Part shown: positions 22,838 through 31,393 of the stretch, piece after piece
Position numbering within the stretch: the stretch's first letter is position 1
Layout: each line of letters begins with the position of its first letter
Source: Gautieria morchelliformis
Lineage: Eukaryota; Basidiomycota; Agaricomycetes; Gomphales; Gomphaceae
Direction: 5' to 3'
DNA length: 64,000 bases
Assembly: GCA_015179125.1 (NCBI GenBank)
Contig: WHVA01000487.1
Span: forward strand, 19,536 to 83,535
Notes under the pieces: model-generated
What the model was told of the DNA's origin: nothing
The model's database searches: none
Seen by the model: only the letters and a program-made list of their open reading frames with translations
Program-made: the position numbers and the translations under genes

Positions 22838-23151
22838 ATCCCCCAAGAAGAGATGCTCCAGTATATGTGCGACCTCAGCATCACACCTCGCAGCGACCAT
22901 GCAGCTTCCTCCTTCGCCATCCCCCGCCGACTCCGCTGTGTTCGAACACTCCATCTCACCACCCATGTCTGCACCTTCGTAGACAGCCACACGGACTTTG
23001 CCTCACACCGACATGGACAGCTGTGGCAGGTGCATGGTCACTCATTCTAGTGGGAGAGCGGCACGGGGTCCCCACCACCTGGGATCTGTACCAGCGGGCT
23101 CGTGTATGGCACAGCTCACCACGAGTACCACCACACAGGACCTGCACTGTG

Positions 23152-23463
23152 CTCCCACCTGCGCCGAAGTTCCGCGCATGACGACGATGGACGGTCTGAT
23201 GACAGGGAGCACGACGCAGGTGGTAGCGGCGTCGGGCGCAGCCCACAAAGCACCGCCGGGATGTCTGGGCACATCCTCCTGAAGACACTCGCCCACGGAG
23301 CACCACACTCCCACCTGCGCTGAAGTTCTGCACACAATAAGGATGGATTGTCCGATGATGGGGAGCACGATGCAGGCAGCAGCAGCATTGGGCTCAATGA
23401 AGCACCGCTGGGATGTCTGGGCATGTCCTCGTGGAGACACTCGCGAGCGGGAACATGAGGTGT
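23152..23463. repeat. two tandem 156-bp units inside the TIR element
   Basis: The units share CCCACCTGCG, GGGAGCACGA, GCACCGC and GGATGTCTGGGCA at a constant 156-bp spacing. The minus strand stays open through both units, which suggests a former coding repeat, but I recognise no domain. Confidence 0.65.
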
Positions 23464-23621
23464 GTTGGCATGGCCGTTGAGTATGGGTCTCAATGTCTGG
23501 GAGAAGCTGTCGTTCCCAGTGAGTAAGGCATGAGAAAATTTGTTAGATGGCAACATGTAGATATGTAAATACATACTTTTGAGATCTTTACTTACTGTAC
23601 TACAAATGGGCAAATTGAGTT

Positions 23622-23977
23622 TGATACTGGAGGTTTAAGGAGGCATAACTCACTAAAAATTCCGGAAATCTTGGAGCTGTGGAGAGTTTCTGGTTGAGCT
23701 CGCTGCGTGCGACGATGGCGACAGTGGTTGATGCAACGCGGCGTTGCTGGAGACGGTCACGTGAACAGTTGAGACGTGGCTCGAGACGCTGGATGTGGTT
23801 CCGATGGGTAGGACAGGTGTCCATAGCTCACCCACAGTCATGTTTTGCAGCTAAGTAAGAATTATGTGTAGTATTATCCGTAGTACTGGTCCTCTCTGCA
23901 AAACATACCTACTTAGCTTCTGCAACCTGGCCGGTTACCCTAGCTAAGATGGTATGACTAACCGGGCACTACAGGTG
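23622..23977 (-). repeat. right 356-bp terminal inverted repeat
   Basis: This is the mirror copy of 20990-21345. The high similarity of the two arms implies recent insertion or arm homogenisation. Confidence 0.9.
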
Positions 23978-24451
23978 CTTTTTGAGGACTTCATTGCGCA
24001 GCGTTTCGCGCAGCGCCAACATGAACTGTCTCCGGAATGTGTAATCGTCTGGCAGCTGTATCATACGCGCCGCGTATTTCATGAGCTCGTTCAGCATCTC
24101 CTGAATGATCTTCATGCCCTGCATGACCGCGTCGAATTTATTCGAAGCGTGATGGTACGTCAGTGTGTGCAGGAACCTTTTTTGAAGGCCCTGCATCACT
24201 GTTTCCAGTGTCCGCTGCCGACCTGGCGATCCAAGCGTTCTACGTTTCGAAGGAACCATTCCTGGGCTTCGCTGGTGAGGTGAGTGCCCACGTAGCCAAC
24301 CTGCATGTCTATGCTGGTTGGCCCTAGGAGGCAGTTCATTTTCAGCCATAGTAAGATGGCTGCTATGAAGATCTCAAACTCTTCGAGGTCAGATCCCCCG
24401 GCATATGGCTTGGGGTGAGCCAGCTTCACGCCGGCTTTTGCTAATGAACTA
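23978..24451 (-). pseudogene. gypsy I Gag, N-terminal half
   Basis: Residues KLAHPKPYAGGSDLEEFE, MQVGYVGTHLTSEAQEWF and LPDDYTFRRQFMLAL are typical of fungal gypsy Gag capsid-like domains. A frame break near 24210 splits two blocks. The N-terminal end is lost at 24451, where unrelated sequence begins. Confidence 0.85.
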
Positions 24452-24805
24452 AGGTTGGTTAGTGTCGGTATGGACAATAGAGCTACACACAAACCTTCAG
24501 TGAGATCATACATGGCTCTGCTCCAACAGTCAGACAAACTGTTCATTTATGCAGCAACTGTCATGCGACCATAGATTTGACTACGTCTGACTGTGTCTTG
24601 CCCAACTGTCGTCCGTTGGACTGTAGCTTCTGCGGTCTGAAGATACCCCAATATTCCTGTTTACTTTGGTCAAAGTTTCGCAAGTCAGGGTTCGCAAGCC
24701 GCCTGACCCAGTGTAAGACAGCGTAGCTGTCTAGTTGCGGATGATGCGTACACAAGCACCCACACACAGCTGTGAATCGTGGACAAGCATCACTTGTCCA
24801 CTGCC
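24452..24805. other. segment between truncated gypsy I and the solo LTR
   Basis: The first 56 bases (24452-24507) match 21659-21714 of the TIR element in opposite orientation with two mismatches. The rest shows no gene or repeat I recognise. Confidence 0.55.
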
Positions 24806-25303
24806 TGTCAGGGGACACCCTGTTTTCCATTTCCAGTTCCGACACCACATCCAGTTCCGACACCACACCCAGCTCCGACTCCATTTCCGACTCCGCTTCC
24901 GGTTCCGATTCCATCTCCGCATCCGCTTTCGGGAACAATTCCGCTTCTGGGAGAACTTCCACCAGTTCCGTTCGCCTTGCCCGTTCCACTCCAATTTCCG
25001 ACTTCCGCCCCGGAACAGTGTCGGAAATCAAGCGACTCGCATAATAGGTGGCATCAAGGGTCGATCAAGGGTCAGGGGGATGCAGGGTTGATGGCGGGTG
25101 CCAAGCGTTGTCCCTGGCTGCGCAGCGTAGTATAATACGGGCTCGCTGACATTGGGGGTCCTTAGACTTTTCTCTTTGGATTTCCCCTTGTCAGGTGAGA
25201 ACCCCCTCTCTTGTATGCTCTGTTCATTTATACATACTTTGGATTTCCCCTTGTCAGTTGTGTGGTAGTGTGATCTCCACGACTAGCCAGGGTTGCCCTT
25301 ACA
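24806..25303 (-). repeat. solo LTR of the gypsy II family, 498 bp
   Basis: It begins TGTCAGGGGACACC and ends GGTTGCCCTTACA, and is the same length as the two LTRs of gypsy II but inverted relative to them on the plus strand. It shares the PPT-proximal CGGAA-rich section. The flanking 5-mers are ctgcc and actac, which do not match each other but do match the outer flanks of gypsy II after reverse complementation. ORFs running through the LTR are by-products of its repeats, not genes. Confidence 0.9.
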
Positions 25304-25608
25304 ACTACTGAATTTCAGGCCGTGCCGATCGGGGGTAAAAAACTTAAGGTAGCTGGTTCCAGGCTCCTTTTGAACTTCTTAGCAGTCCCTTATGGACTGA
25401 TTCTCCAGGCGCCAATTGTACTGATTTTCAGGGGGCGCTCTTCCTGCAGTGTGTGAGAACAAAGAAAATCTAAGAATAGTGTGGTTCTTAAGGAACGGTG
25501 GACGTGATGTGCGTAAGCTATGTGGACAGTGGACATGATGTGCGTAAGCTATGTGGACCATGGACATGATGTGCGTAAGCTATGTGGACAGTGGACAAGA
25601 GCGGGCAG
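25304..25608. other. 305-bp segment inverted between two gypsy II LTRs
   Basis: It lies between the solo LTR and the left LTR of gypsy II. Its end 5-mers (actac and ggcag) are reverse complements of the 5-mers outside gypsy II's right LTR (gtagt) and outside the solo LTR (ctgcc). Turning the segment round restores a perfect TSD for both elements. It includes three 31-bp tandem units (about 25498-25590, core GATGTGCGTAAGCTATGTGGA). Confidence 0.85.
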
Positions 25609-26106
25609 TGTAAGGGCAACCCTGGCTAGTCGTGGAGATCACACTACCACACAACTGACAAGGGGAAATCCAAAGTATGTATAAATGAACAGAGCATACA
25701 AGAGAGGGGGTTCTCACCTGACAAGGGGAAATCCAAAGAGAAAAGTCTAAGGACCCCCAATGTCAGCGAGCCCGTATTATACTACGCTGCGCAGCCAGGG
25801 ACAACGCTTGGCACCCGCCATCAACCCTGCATCCCCCTGACCCTTGATCAACCCTTGATGCCACCTATTATGCGAGTCGCTTGATTTCCGACACTGTTCT
25901 GGGGCGGAAGTCGGAAATTGGAGTGGAACGGGCAAGGCGAACGGAACTGGTGGAAGTTCTCCCAGAAGCGGAATTGTTCCCGAAAGCGGATGCGGAGATG
26001 GAATCGGAACCGGAAGCGGAGTCGGAAATGGAGTCGGAGCTGGGTGTGGTGTCGGAACTGGATGTGGTGTCGGAACTGGAAATGGAAAACAGGGTGTCCC
26101 CTGACA
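25609..26106 (-). repeat. left (3') LTR of gypsy II
   Basis: The plus strand runs from TGTAAGGGCAACC to GTGTCCCCTGACA. It differs from the other two 498-bp copies at positions near 25850 (GATCAACC for GATCGACC) and 25900 (GTTCTGGG for GTTCCGGG). Confidence 0.93.
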
Positions 26107-26308
26107 TCACCCCCCCTCTAGCGTGCTGCGTCCTCGAAGCACGGGACACAAGGGATTGAAATGCCAGCGAGCGGATTCGGCGAGGGGCACCTGGATGTGT
26201 CCTGTAGAACTCCCGGAGTTTGTCAGGAGCAGAAACATCTTGCTCCGGGACCCACGAATTCTCCTCGTACCCATACCCTTCCCATTTCACGAGGAATTGG
26301 AGTCGTCC

Positions 26309-29300
26309 TCACACAAACCGGCTGTCCAGGATCCGTTCTACCACGTAGTGCTCTTCCCCATCTACAATTTCTGGCGGAGGTGGCGGATGAGCCTTCCGAC
26401 GTGGAATTGGGTCCTCAAGCATAGGGAGTAACTTCACCACGTTGAAGACGGGGTGGAGGCGGGACATGGACATCGGAAGTCGGAGGCGGTATGCATTCCG
26501 TCCAACCCTCCGCGTCACTGTGAAGGGCCCAAGGTAGCGGTGGGCAAGCTTCTGCGAAGGGCATGTGGTGCGGATGTCACTTGCATCTAGGTACACCTTG
26601 TCTCCAACTTGGTACTCTGGGGCAGGAACCCGGCGTCGGTTGTAGTACCTTGCCATGTCATCCTTGGCCTTCGCAAGGGCCGACTTGGCTTCCGAAAGGG
26701 TGGAGTCCATGCGGTCTCGGAACTCATTGACCGTCTCGAGTCGGGAGTCAGCCTGGCGTGGTTCGAAGCCCATCCGCGGGTGTCGTCCGGAGTCAAGCAT
26801 GAAGGGAGTCTGTTGCGTGGCGGAATGGACATGGTTGTTGTATTGGAATTCCGCCAGCGGAAGTAACTCATCCCAGTCATCCTGCCTCTCATTGACAAAG
26901 AGGCGGAGATATTGCTCCAACTCCTGATTGACCCGTTCCGTCTGTCCGTCACCCTGCGGATGGTACACTGTGGTGGTAGCCAGCTTTATGCCGAGCAGGC
27001 GGTAAAGCTCCCGAGTCAGTTCCGCGACAAACTGTGGACCTCGGTCGGAAACGACTTGCTTCGGGAGCCCATGCAACTTCCAGACATGTGCAAGGAACAG
27101 GCGGGCCGCTCCGAGGGCTGTGATCGTCGTGTGCGTCGGAATGAAGTGGGACACCTTGCTCACCGAATCCACGACGTTCATGATCGCGTCGTAGCCATGA
27201 GACTCTGGGAGTTCAACGATGAAGTCGACACTGATGGTGTCCCAGCGGGATTCGGGAATCGGGAGCGGAACAAGTTCTCCGACGGGCGGACGTCGTTGCG
27301 CTTTGGTTCGGAGACAAAGGTCACACGTCTTCACGTACTGTCCGATGTAGCGGGACATCTGAGGCCACCAGTAATTCCGAGCCACTAACTCCAGCGTCTT
27401 CCACCTGCCAGCATGCCCAGCGACCCGTGTGTCATGGTGCTGGGACACGATGCGACGGCGGAGGTCCGCCCCACCCGGAACATAGACCTTGCCTCTGAAG
27501 TGGAGCAGTCCATCACGTTCTGACCATTCCGCTGCCCGTACAGACCGTGAGTGCCCCTTCCGGAGTTCCTCCACTGCCTTCACCACCGACTCCTCCTTCT
27601 CTCCATTCCGGTACTGCCTCCGGATATCCCGGAGCATTTCCGCTTCCGCCCCAACTGCAGTTACTCCTTCTAGGGCACGGATTGCAAAGAGACTTGGGCG
27701 GAGCAGTGTCATATCCACGTTGTCTCCACTTCCGCTTCCGTGATCCGCGCGGCGGGATAGGGCATCGGGCTTGCCCATGGTGCGGCCGGGGCGGTGGTGG
27801 AGCATGAAGTCAAACCGGGACAGGTGTAGGGACCACCGTGCTTGTCGTCGGTTCAGCTTCTTAGCCGTGCGGAAATACTCGAGGTTCTTGTGGTCTGTCC
27901 AGATCTCAAAAGGGCATAGAGCACCCTCGAGGAAGTGTCGCCACTCCTCCAGCGCTCGGATGATTGCCAGCATCTCCTTGTCATGGATCTCATAGTTCCG
28001 CTCGACCGGACTAAGGCTCTTAGAGAAGAAGGCAATCGGATGCCACCCCCCACCATCTTCCGATGACTGCTGTGACAAGACCGCTCCGGTAGCTGCGTCG
28101 GAAGAATCCGCCTCGACTCGATAAGGGCGAGAGTCGTCGGGAAAGATCAGGACCGGGGCGGAAGTGATCAGCTCCTTGAGTTTGTCAAAGGAAGTCTGTT
28201 CCGGCTCTCCCCACCGCCATCCAACCTCCTTCTTGGTGAGGTCGAAGAGGGCACGGGCGTGGCAGGAGAAGTCCTTGATGAACCGCCGGTAGAAATTGAC
28301 AAACCCAATGAAGGACTGGACCTCCTTCTTGTTTCGCGGCACGGGCCAATCCGATACACCGGAAACTTTGACTGGGTCCATTTCCACCTTTCCTTCCGAC
28401 ACAATCACCCCAAGATACTCTATCCGCGTCCGCTCAAATTCGCACTTTTCCGGCTTGAGACACAGGTTGTACTCCCGGAGCCGTTCCAGCACTCTCCGCA
28501 CGATTTCCCGATGTTCGGACATTGTTTTCGTGAAAATGAGGATGTCATCGAGGTAGACGCAGACAACCCCTTCCGCTATCATGTCACGGAAAATGTCATT
28601 CATCATCGTCTGGAATGTGGCGGGACTGCTGGTGAGGCCAAAGAACATGACCTGTGGCTCAAAGAGTCCTCGATTGGTGCGGAATGCGGCCTTCCACTCG
28701 TCTCCCTCCCGGATCCGGACATTGTTGAAGCCCCAGCGGACATCCAGCTTAGTGAAGTACCTCGCCCCGCGGAGTTGTGTGATCAGTTCGGAAATGAGTG
28801 GAATGGGGTACCGGTTCTTGATCGTGATCGCATTCAAGGCCCGGTAGTCCTGCACAAGTCTGAGCGAGCCATCCTTCTTCTTGATGAAGAACACCGGAGA
28901 TGCCATGGGTGACTTGGAGGGGCGGATCCTCCCTGTACGGAGGTTTTCCGCAAGGAACGCATCGAGCTCTACCTGCTCCTTGGGTGACAGCGGGTAGACC
29001 TTGCAGTTGGTGGGTTTTGACCCAGGCTCCAACTCGATGGCGTGGTCCCACAGCTTCCGTGGAGGCAGGGTATCAAACGACTCCTTGGAAAAGACGTCCT
29101 CGAACTCTCGCAGGTACTCCGGAATTTCCGCCTCTACTCTATCATGCCTCTTGGAGGCTTCAGCAAGGCGTTGCGAGATATTTCCGGTGGCGTGGATGTG
29201 TTCCGCTTCCGGTGGAAGGTTTACGTACAGCAAGCGCTCCCCTTCCGCCAGAGTGTCTTCCGGGCCGAGTCGGATGACGTTGGAGTCGGAATCGGAATCG

Positions 29301-30034
29301 GAATCGGAATTGGAAGTGGGATCCGGTTCAAATTCCGCTTCCGAGTCTTCTTCTGCAAGCAGTGGATGGGGGCCAGAACGACATGTCTGTATGAGCCGTT
29401 CGGTCTTCCGCTGCTCCTGGCGCTCCTTCCGCAGTTCCGACCTGCACATGTGACACTTGGCTGGACATCGACTCATCAGTACCTTCCGAGTCTGCCAATT
29501 GATCTCCGGGTTGTGCTCCTGGAGCCAGGTAAACCCGAGGATGATGTCCTGCTTCCCCAGGCTGGTGACTGCAAAGGAAGTGCGTTCTGAGTGTCCATCG
29601 TAGCGGAGAATTGTGTCTACTATCTCCGTGATGGACCCTGCCTCATTGGGGCTTCCATCCACATTGAACACCGGGATTGCACGTTGCAACTTCCGCGTGG
29701 TCAGTCGGTTCCGTTCCACATAGTCCCGGTCCATAAACTGACCAGTGGCCCCGCAATCGACAAGGGCGGGTCCGGATTTGACTTCCGCCGTATCTGTCGT
29801 CTGGATCTCCACCTTAATGACTAGTGACTTGGGGCCAGGGGTGGCAGCAACAACATAGCGCTTCGGAAGGCGTCTCTCCCAAGGGCGGATGCGGGATGGA
29901 TGGGGTGTCAGATTTGGGTTTTGTGTGACTTTATCCGGTGGGTCTGTACGAAGTGAGGGGAGTGGGGGCTTTTCATTCTCTACTTCAAGACAGGCAAACC
30001 GGTTATGTACAGGCAGCAGGGGCACACATCTCAC
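26309..30034 (-). CDS. gypsy II Pol: protease, RT, RNase H, integrase; chromodomain cut off by a stop
   Basis: Domains in order: protease (ALVDCGATGQFMD); an acidic Ser-Asp stretch; RT with [13 protein letters not shown] and YLDD (VVCVYLDDILIF); RNase H (WTDHKNLEYF, RRQARWSLHLSRFDF); integrase zinc domain (HHDTRVAGHAG, CDLCLRTKAQ); and the integrase core Asp-Asp-Glu (SVDFIVELPE, VSDRGPQFV, GQTERVNQELEQ). The first codon at 30034 is GTG in the -1 frame after gag, so pol is probably made by frameshifting. The frame stops at TGA 26309-26311. Past it, the same frame reads KWEGYGYEENSWVPEQDV, a chromodomain end; the copy at 61 kb has CGA here. Confidence 0.93.
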   Translation of the reverse strand: MRCVPLLPVHNRFACLEVENEKPPLPSLRTDPPDKVTQNPNLTPHPSRIRPWERRLPKRYVVAATPGPKSLVIKVEIQTTDTAEVKSGPALVDCGATGQFMDRDYVERNRLTTRKLQRAIPVFNVDGSPNEAGSITEIVDTILRYDGHSERTSFAVTSLGKQDIILGFTWLQEHNPEINWQTRKVLMSRCPAKCHMCRSELRKERQEQRKTERLIQTCRSGPHPLLAEEDSEAEFEPDPTSNSDSDSDSDSNVIRLGPEDTLAEGERLLYVNLPPEAEHIHATGNISQRLAEASKRHDRVEAEIPEYLREFEDVFSKESFDTLPPRKLWDHAIELEPGSKPTNCKVYPLSPKEQVELDAFLAENLRTGRIRPSKSPMASPVFFIKKKDGSLRLVQDYRALNAITIKNRYPIPLISELITQLRGARYFTKLDVRWGFNNVRIREGDEWKAAFRTNRGLFEPQVMFFGLTSSPATFQTMMNDIFRDMIAEGVVCVYLDDILIFTKTMSEHREIVRRVLERLREYNLCLKPEKCEFERTRIEYLGVIVSEGKVEMDPVKVSGVSDWPVPRNKKEVQSFIGFVNFYRRFIKDFSCHARALFDLTKKEVGWRWGEPEQTSFDKLKELITSAPVLIFPDDSRPYRVEADSSDAATGAVLSQQSSEDGGGWHPIAFFSKSLSPVERNYEIHDKEMLAIIRALEEWRHFLEGALCPFEIWTDHKNLEYFRTAKKLNRRQARWSLHLSRFDFMLHHRPGRTMGKPDALSRRADHGSGSGDNVDMTLLRPSLFAIRALEGVTAVGAEAEMLRDIRRQYRNGEKEESVVKAVEELRKGHSRSVRAAEWSERDGLLHFRGKVYVPGGADLRRRIVSQHHDTRVAGHAGRWKTLELVARNYWWPQMSRYIGQYVKTCDLCLRTKAQRRPPVGELVPLPIPESRWDTISVDFIVELPESHGYDAIMNVVDSVSKVSHFIPTHTTITALGAARLFLAHVWKLHGLPKQVVSDRGPQFVAELTRELYRLLGIKLATTTVYHPQGDGQTERVNQELEQYLRLFVNERQDDWDELLPLAEFQYNNHVHSATQQTPFMLDSGRHPRMGFEPRQADSRLETVNEFRDRMDSTLSEAKSALAKAKDDMARYYNRRRVPAPEYQVGDKVYLDASDIRTTCPSQKLAHRYLGPFTVTRRVGRNAYRLRLPMSMSRLHPVFNVVKLLPMLEDPIPRRKAHPPPPPEIVDGEEHYVVERILDSRFV

Positions 30035-30060
30035 CCGCTGCGTGTCACAAAATCCGACGT
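30031..30060 (-). promoter_or_regulatory. candidate -1 ribosomal frameshift site at the gag-pol junction
   Basis: On the minus strand the heptamer G GAT TTT (30055 to 30049) lies in the gag phase about 15 bases before the gag stop. Pol is in the -1 frame and is open across the heptamer. This fits the X XXY YYZ logic as used by GGAUUUA-type sites. A downstream stimulatory structure was not tested. Confidence 0.5.
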
Positions 30061-31206
30061 ATCTTCCGCTTCCGGTAGACCATGTTCCGCATTTTCGGAA
30101 AGCTCTTCCGCAGTGGGCACTCCGTTTATGTCTGCAAGCGCGAGGAACTCTGGAAGGATCTCGAGTTTCTCCTCTGTGGTCATAAGCCGGATATCAAAGG
30201 CTTGGGGGCACTCGCGAGCGTAGTGGCCTGGTTGTCGGCAGCGGAAGCAGGTGATAGTTCCGTGGCCTTTTCCGCACATGCGGTCAACATCCATCGGGGC
30301 AGGGCCACTCTTCGAGGGAGGAGGGCTATGGTTCCTAATAGGAGCAGGCGGAGCAAGCATCGGAAATAATTTCCGTGTGGGAATGAATGCGCTTCCGGGT
30401 TTTGGCACAGGTTGAGTAGGACGAGCGGAACTGCGTGTCGTGTTCCGACTCGTCTCCACGAAGGCCTCATTTGCCTCCCTGTTCCGAGAAACCTTCTGCG
30501 CAGCTTGGTACCACCCTTCCGGGTCATCAAAATCCGGAGCTCCATCCCCAAGCAGCGCAACTTGGTTCTGGAGCGTCGGATCAAGTCCTCGTCGGAATTT
30601 AATGACGATCGTCTTGTCGTCGTCATATTCCGCAAGGTCGATGAGCTCCTGGAAGCGATCGATGTAGTCATCGACCGGATCTTTGGCCTGGTACCAGCTC
30701 GTCCCCTCGAGCTTTGTAAGGGCTGTGAGCTGCTCGTTTTTCGGGCAGAACTGGTCGGAAAATGTTTTCTCGAACGCGTCCCAGTCCCGGAAGTAGTTCC
30801 CCTTGCCCTTTGCTTCATGTCGGATCACCTTGTTTGCAAAACGGGCTGCGCGGTCCGATTTGAAAAAGGCCAACGTCCAGTGAATCCGAGCCTGGTCGTT
30901 CGGAAAGAGGTCTCCGACAATTGCGAAGTAGATGCTGCATGTGTTGAAGAATGCGCGTCCCTTCTCCCGATCTCCGTCAAAGTCCACCGGAGTTGCGGGT
31001 TTGACCTTTGCTAACTTCGCGGACATCCTCTTTTCCGCTAGTTCCGCTTTGCCGAAATCCGGATCGTCCAGCATTTCATTTCCACCACCTTGTGGAATAT
31101 CTAACTTAGCCAAAATCGCTTGTAAGGCTGTTTCAATCGCGTCGGTCTTCATCCGGTTCCGCGTCAATTCCTCCTCCATATTCCGAAGACGATCGTCCGG
31201 ATCCAT
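30031..31206 (-). CDS. gypsy II Gag
   Basis: The most credible start is the ATG at 31206 (MDPDDRLRNMEEELTRNRM), giving about 391 residues; the frame is open further upstream but without a good start. A capsid-like retrotrans_gag domain spans the middle (GRAFFNTCSIYFAIVGDLFP, RDWDAFEKTFSDQFCP, YIDRFQELIDLAEYDDDKT). One CCHC knuckle (CFRCRQPGHYAREC) lies near the C terminus. The stop at 30031-30033 overlaps the pol frame, which is displaced by -1. No internal lesion was found. Confidence 0.92.
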   Translation of the reverse strand: MDPDDRLRNMEEELTRNRMKTDAIETALQAILAKLDIPQGGGNEMLDDPDFGKAELAEKRMSAKLAKVKPATPVDFDGDREKGRAFFNTCSIYFAIVGDLFPNDQARIHWTLAFFKSDRAARFANKVIRHEAKGKGNYFRDWDAFEKTFSDQFCPKNEQLTALTKLEGTSWYQAKDPVDDYIDRFQELIDLAEYDDDKTIVIKFRRGLDPTLQNQVALLGDGAPDFDDPEGWYQAAQKVSRNREANEAFVETSRNTTRSSARPTQPVPKPGSAFIPTRKLFPMLAPPAPIRNHSPPPSKSGPAPMDVDRMCGKGHGTITCFRCRQPGHYARECPQAFDIRLMTTEEKLEILPEFLALADINGVPTAEELSENAEHGLPEAEDTSDFVTRSG

Positions 31207-31393
31207 GTTGGAAGGAGAAATATGGGACGGGATTTCCGGGGTTGGGAGCTCGACGTAAGAAGAGGGGCTGTCGTACGCTGTATGTGCGGAAGAGGTTGCG
31301 ATCTCCGAGTCGCTGTCTCCGATTCCGAACGCACCTATGGCGAATGCAACGCGCAGTACGACCGCCGGTCCTCTAGGGGAGAGACTTTTCTGC

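Larger units (their letters stand above)
20990..23977. mobile_element. 2,988-bp non-autonomous TIR transposon with captured host sequence
   Basis: The ends are CACCTGTAGTGCCCGG and its complement. The TIRs are 356 bp, 20990-21345 and 23622-23977, near-identical by eye. CTTTTTGA lies on both sides (20982-20989 and 23978-23985), an 8-bp TSD. The TIRs contain a sub-terminal inverted motif (TATGTTTTGCAG with CTGCAAAACAT). No transposase is visible. An 8-bp TSD fits hAT- or P-type elements; the long TIRs resemble Mutator-like elements, whose TSDs are usually 9 bp. The superfamily is therefore open. Confidence 0.9.
13068..24451 (-). mobile_element. gypsy I: chromodomain Ty3/gypsy element, 5'-truncated and twice interrupted
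   Basis: Read on the minus strand: Gag, protease, RT-RNase H, integrase, chromodomain, an extra ORF, PPT, 3' LTR. Integrase follows RT, so it is Ty3/gypsy; the chromodomain places it with chromoviruses. It is interrupted by a 2,988-bp TIR element in gag (20990-23977) and a 1,061-bp insertion in the integrase (16693-17753). No 5' LTR was found to the right; gag similarity stops at about 24451 next to a 56-bp block repeated elsewhere. Without the insertions about 7.3 kb of native element remain. Confidence 0.9.

Noticed and set aside
24561..25031. 157-codon acidic ORF, repeated at about 25.9 and 31.7 kb
   Set aside because: It lies in the gypsy II LTR; the Glu/Ser repeats come from the CGGAA-rich LTR sequence and recur wherever an LTR occurs.
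25498..25600. 31-bp regularly spaced repeats as a CRISPR array
   Set aside because: The units are directly tandem with no spacers, and the DNA is eukaryotic; it is a minisatellite.
26609..29590. Plus-strand ORFs of 85 to 217 codons across 26.6-29.6 kb
   Set aside because: They are antisense to gypsy II pol; the same shadows occur in copy 2 at 61.5-63.4 kb.
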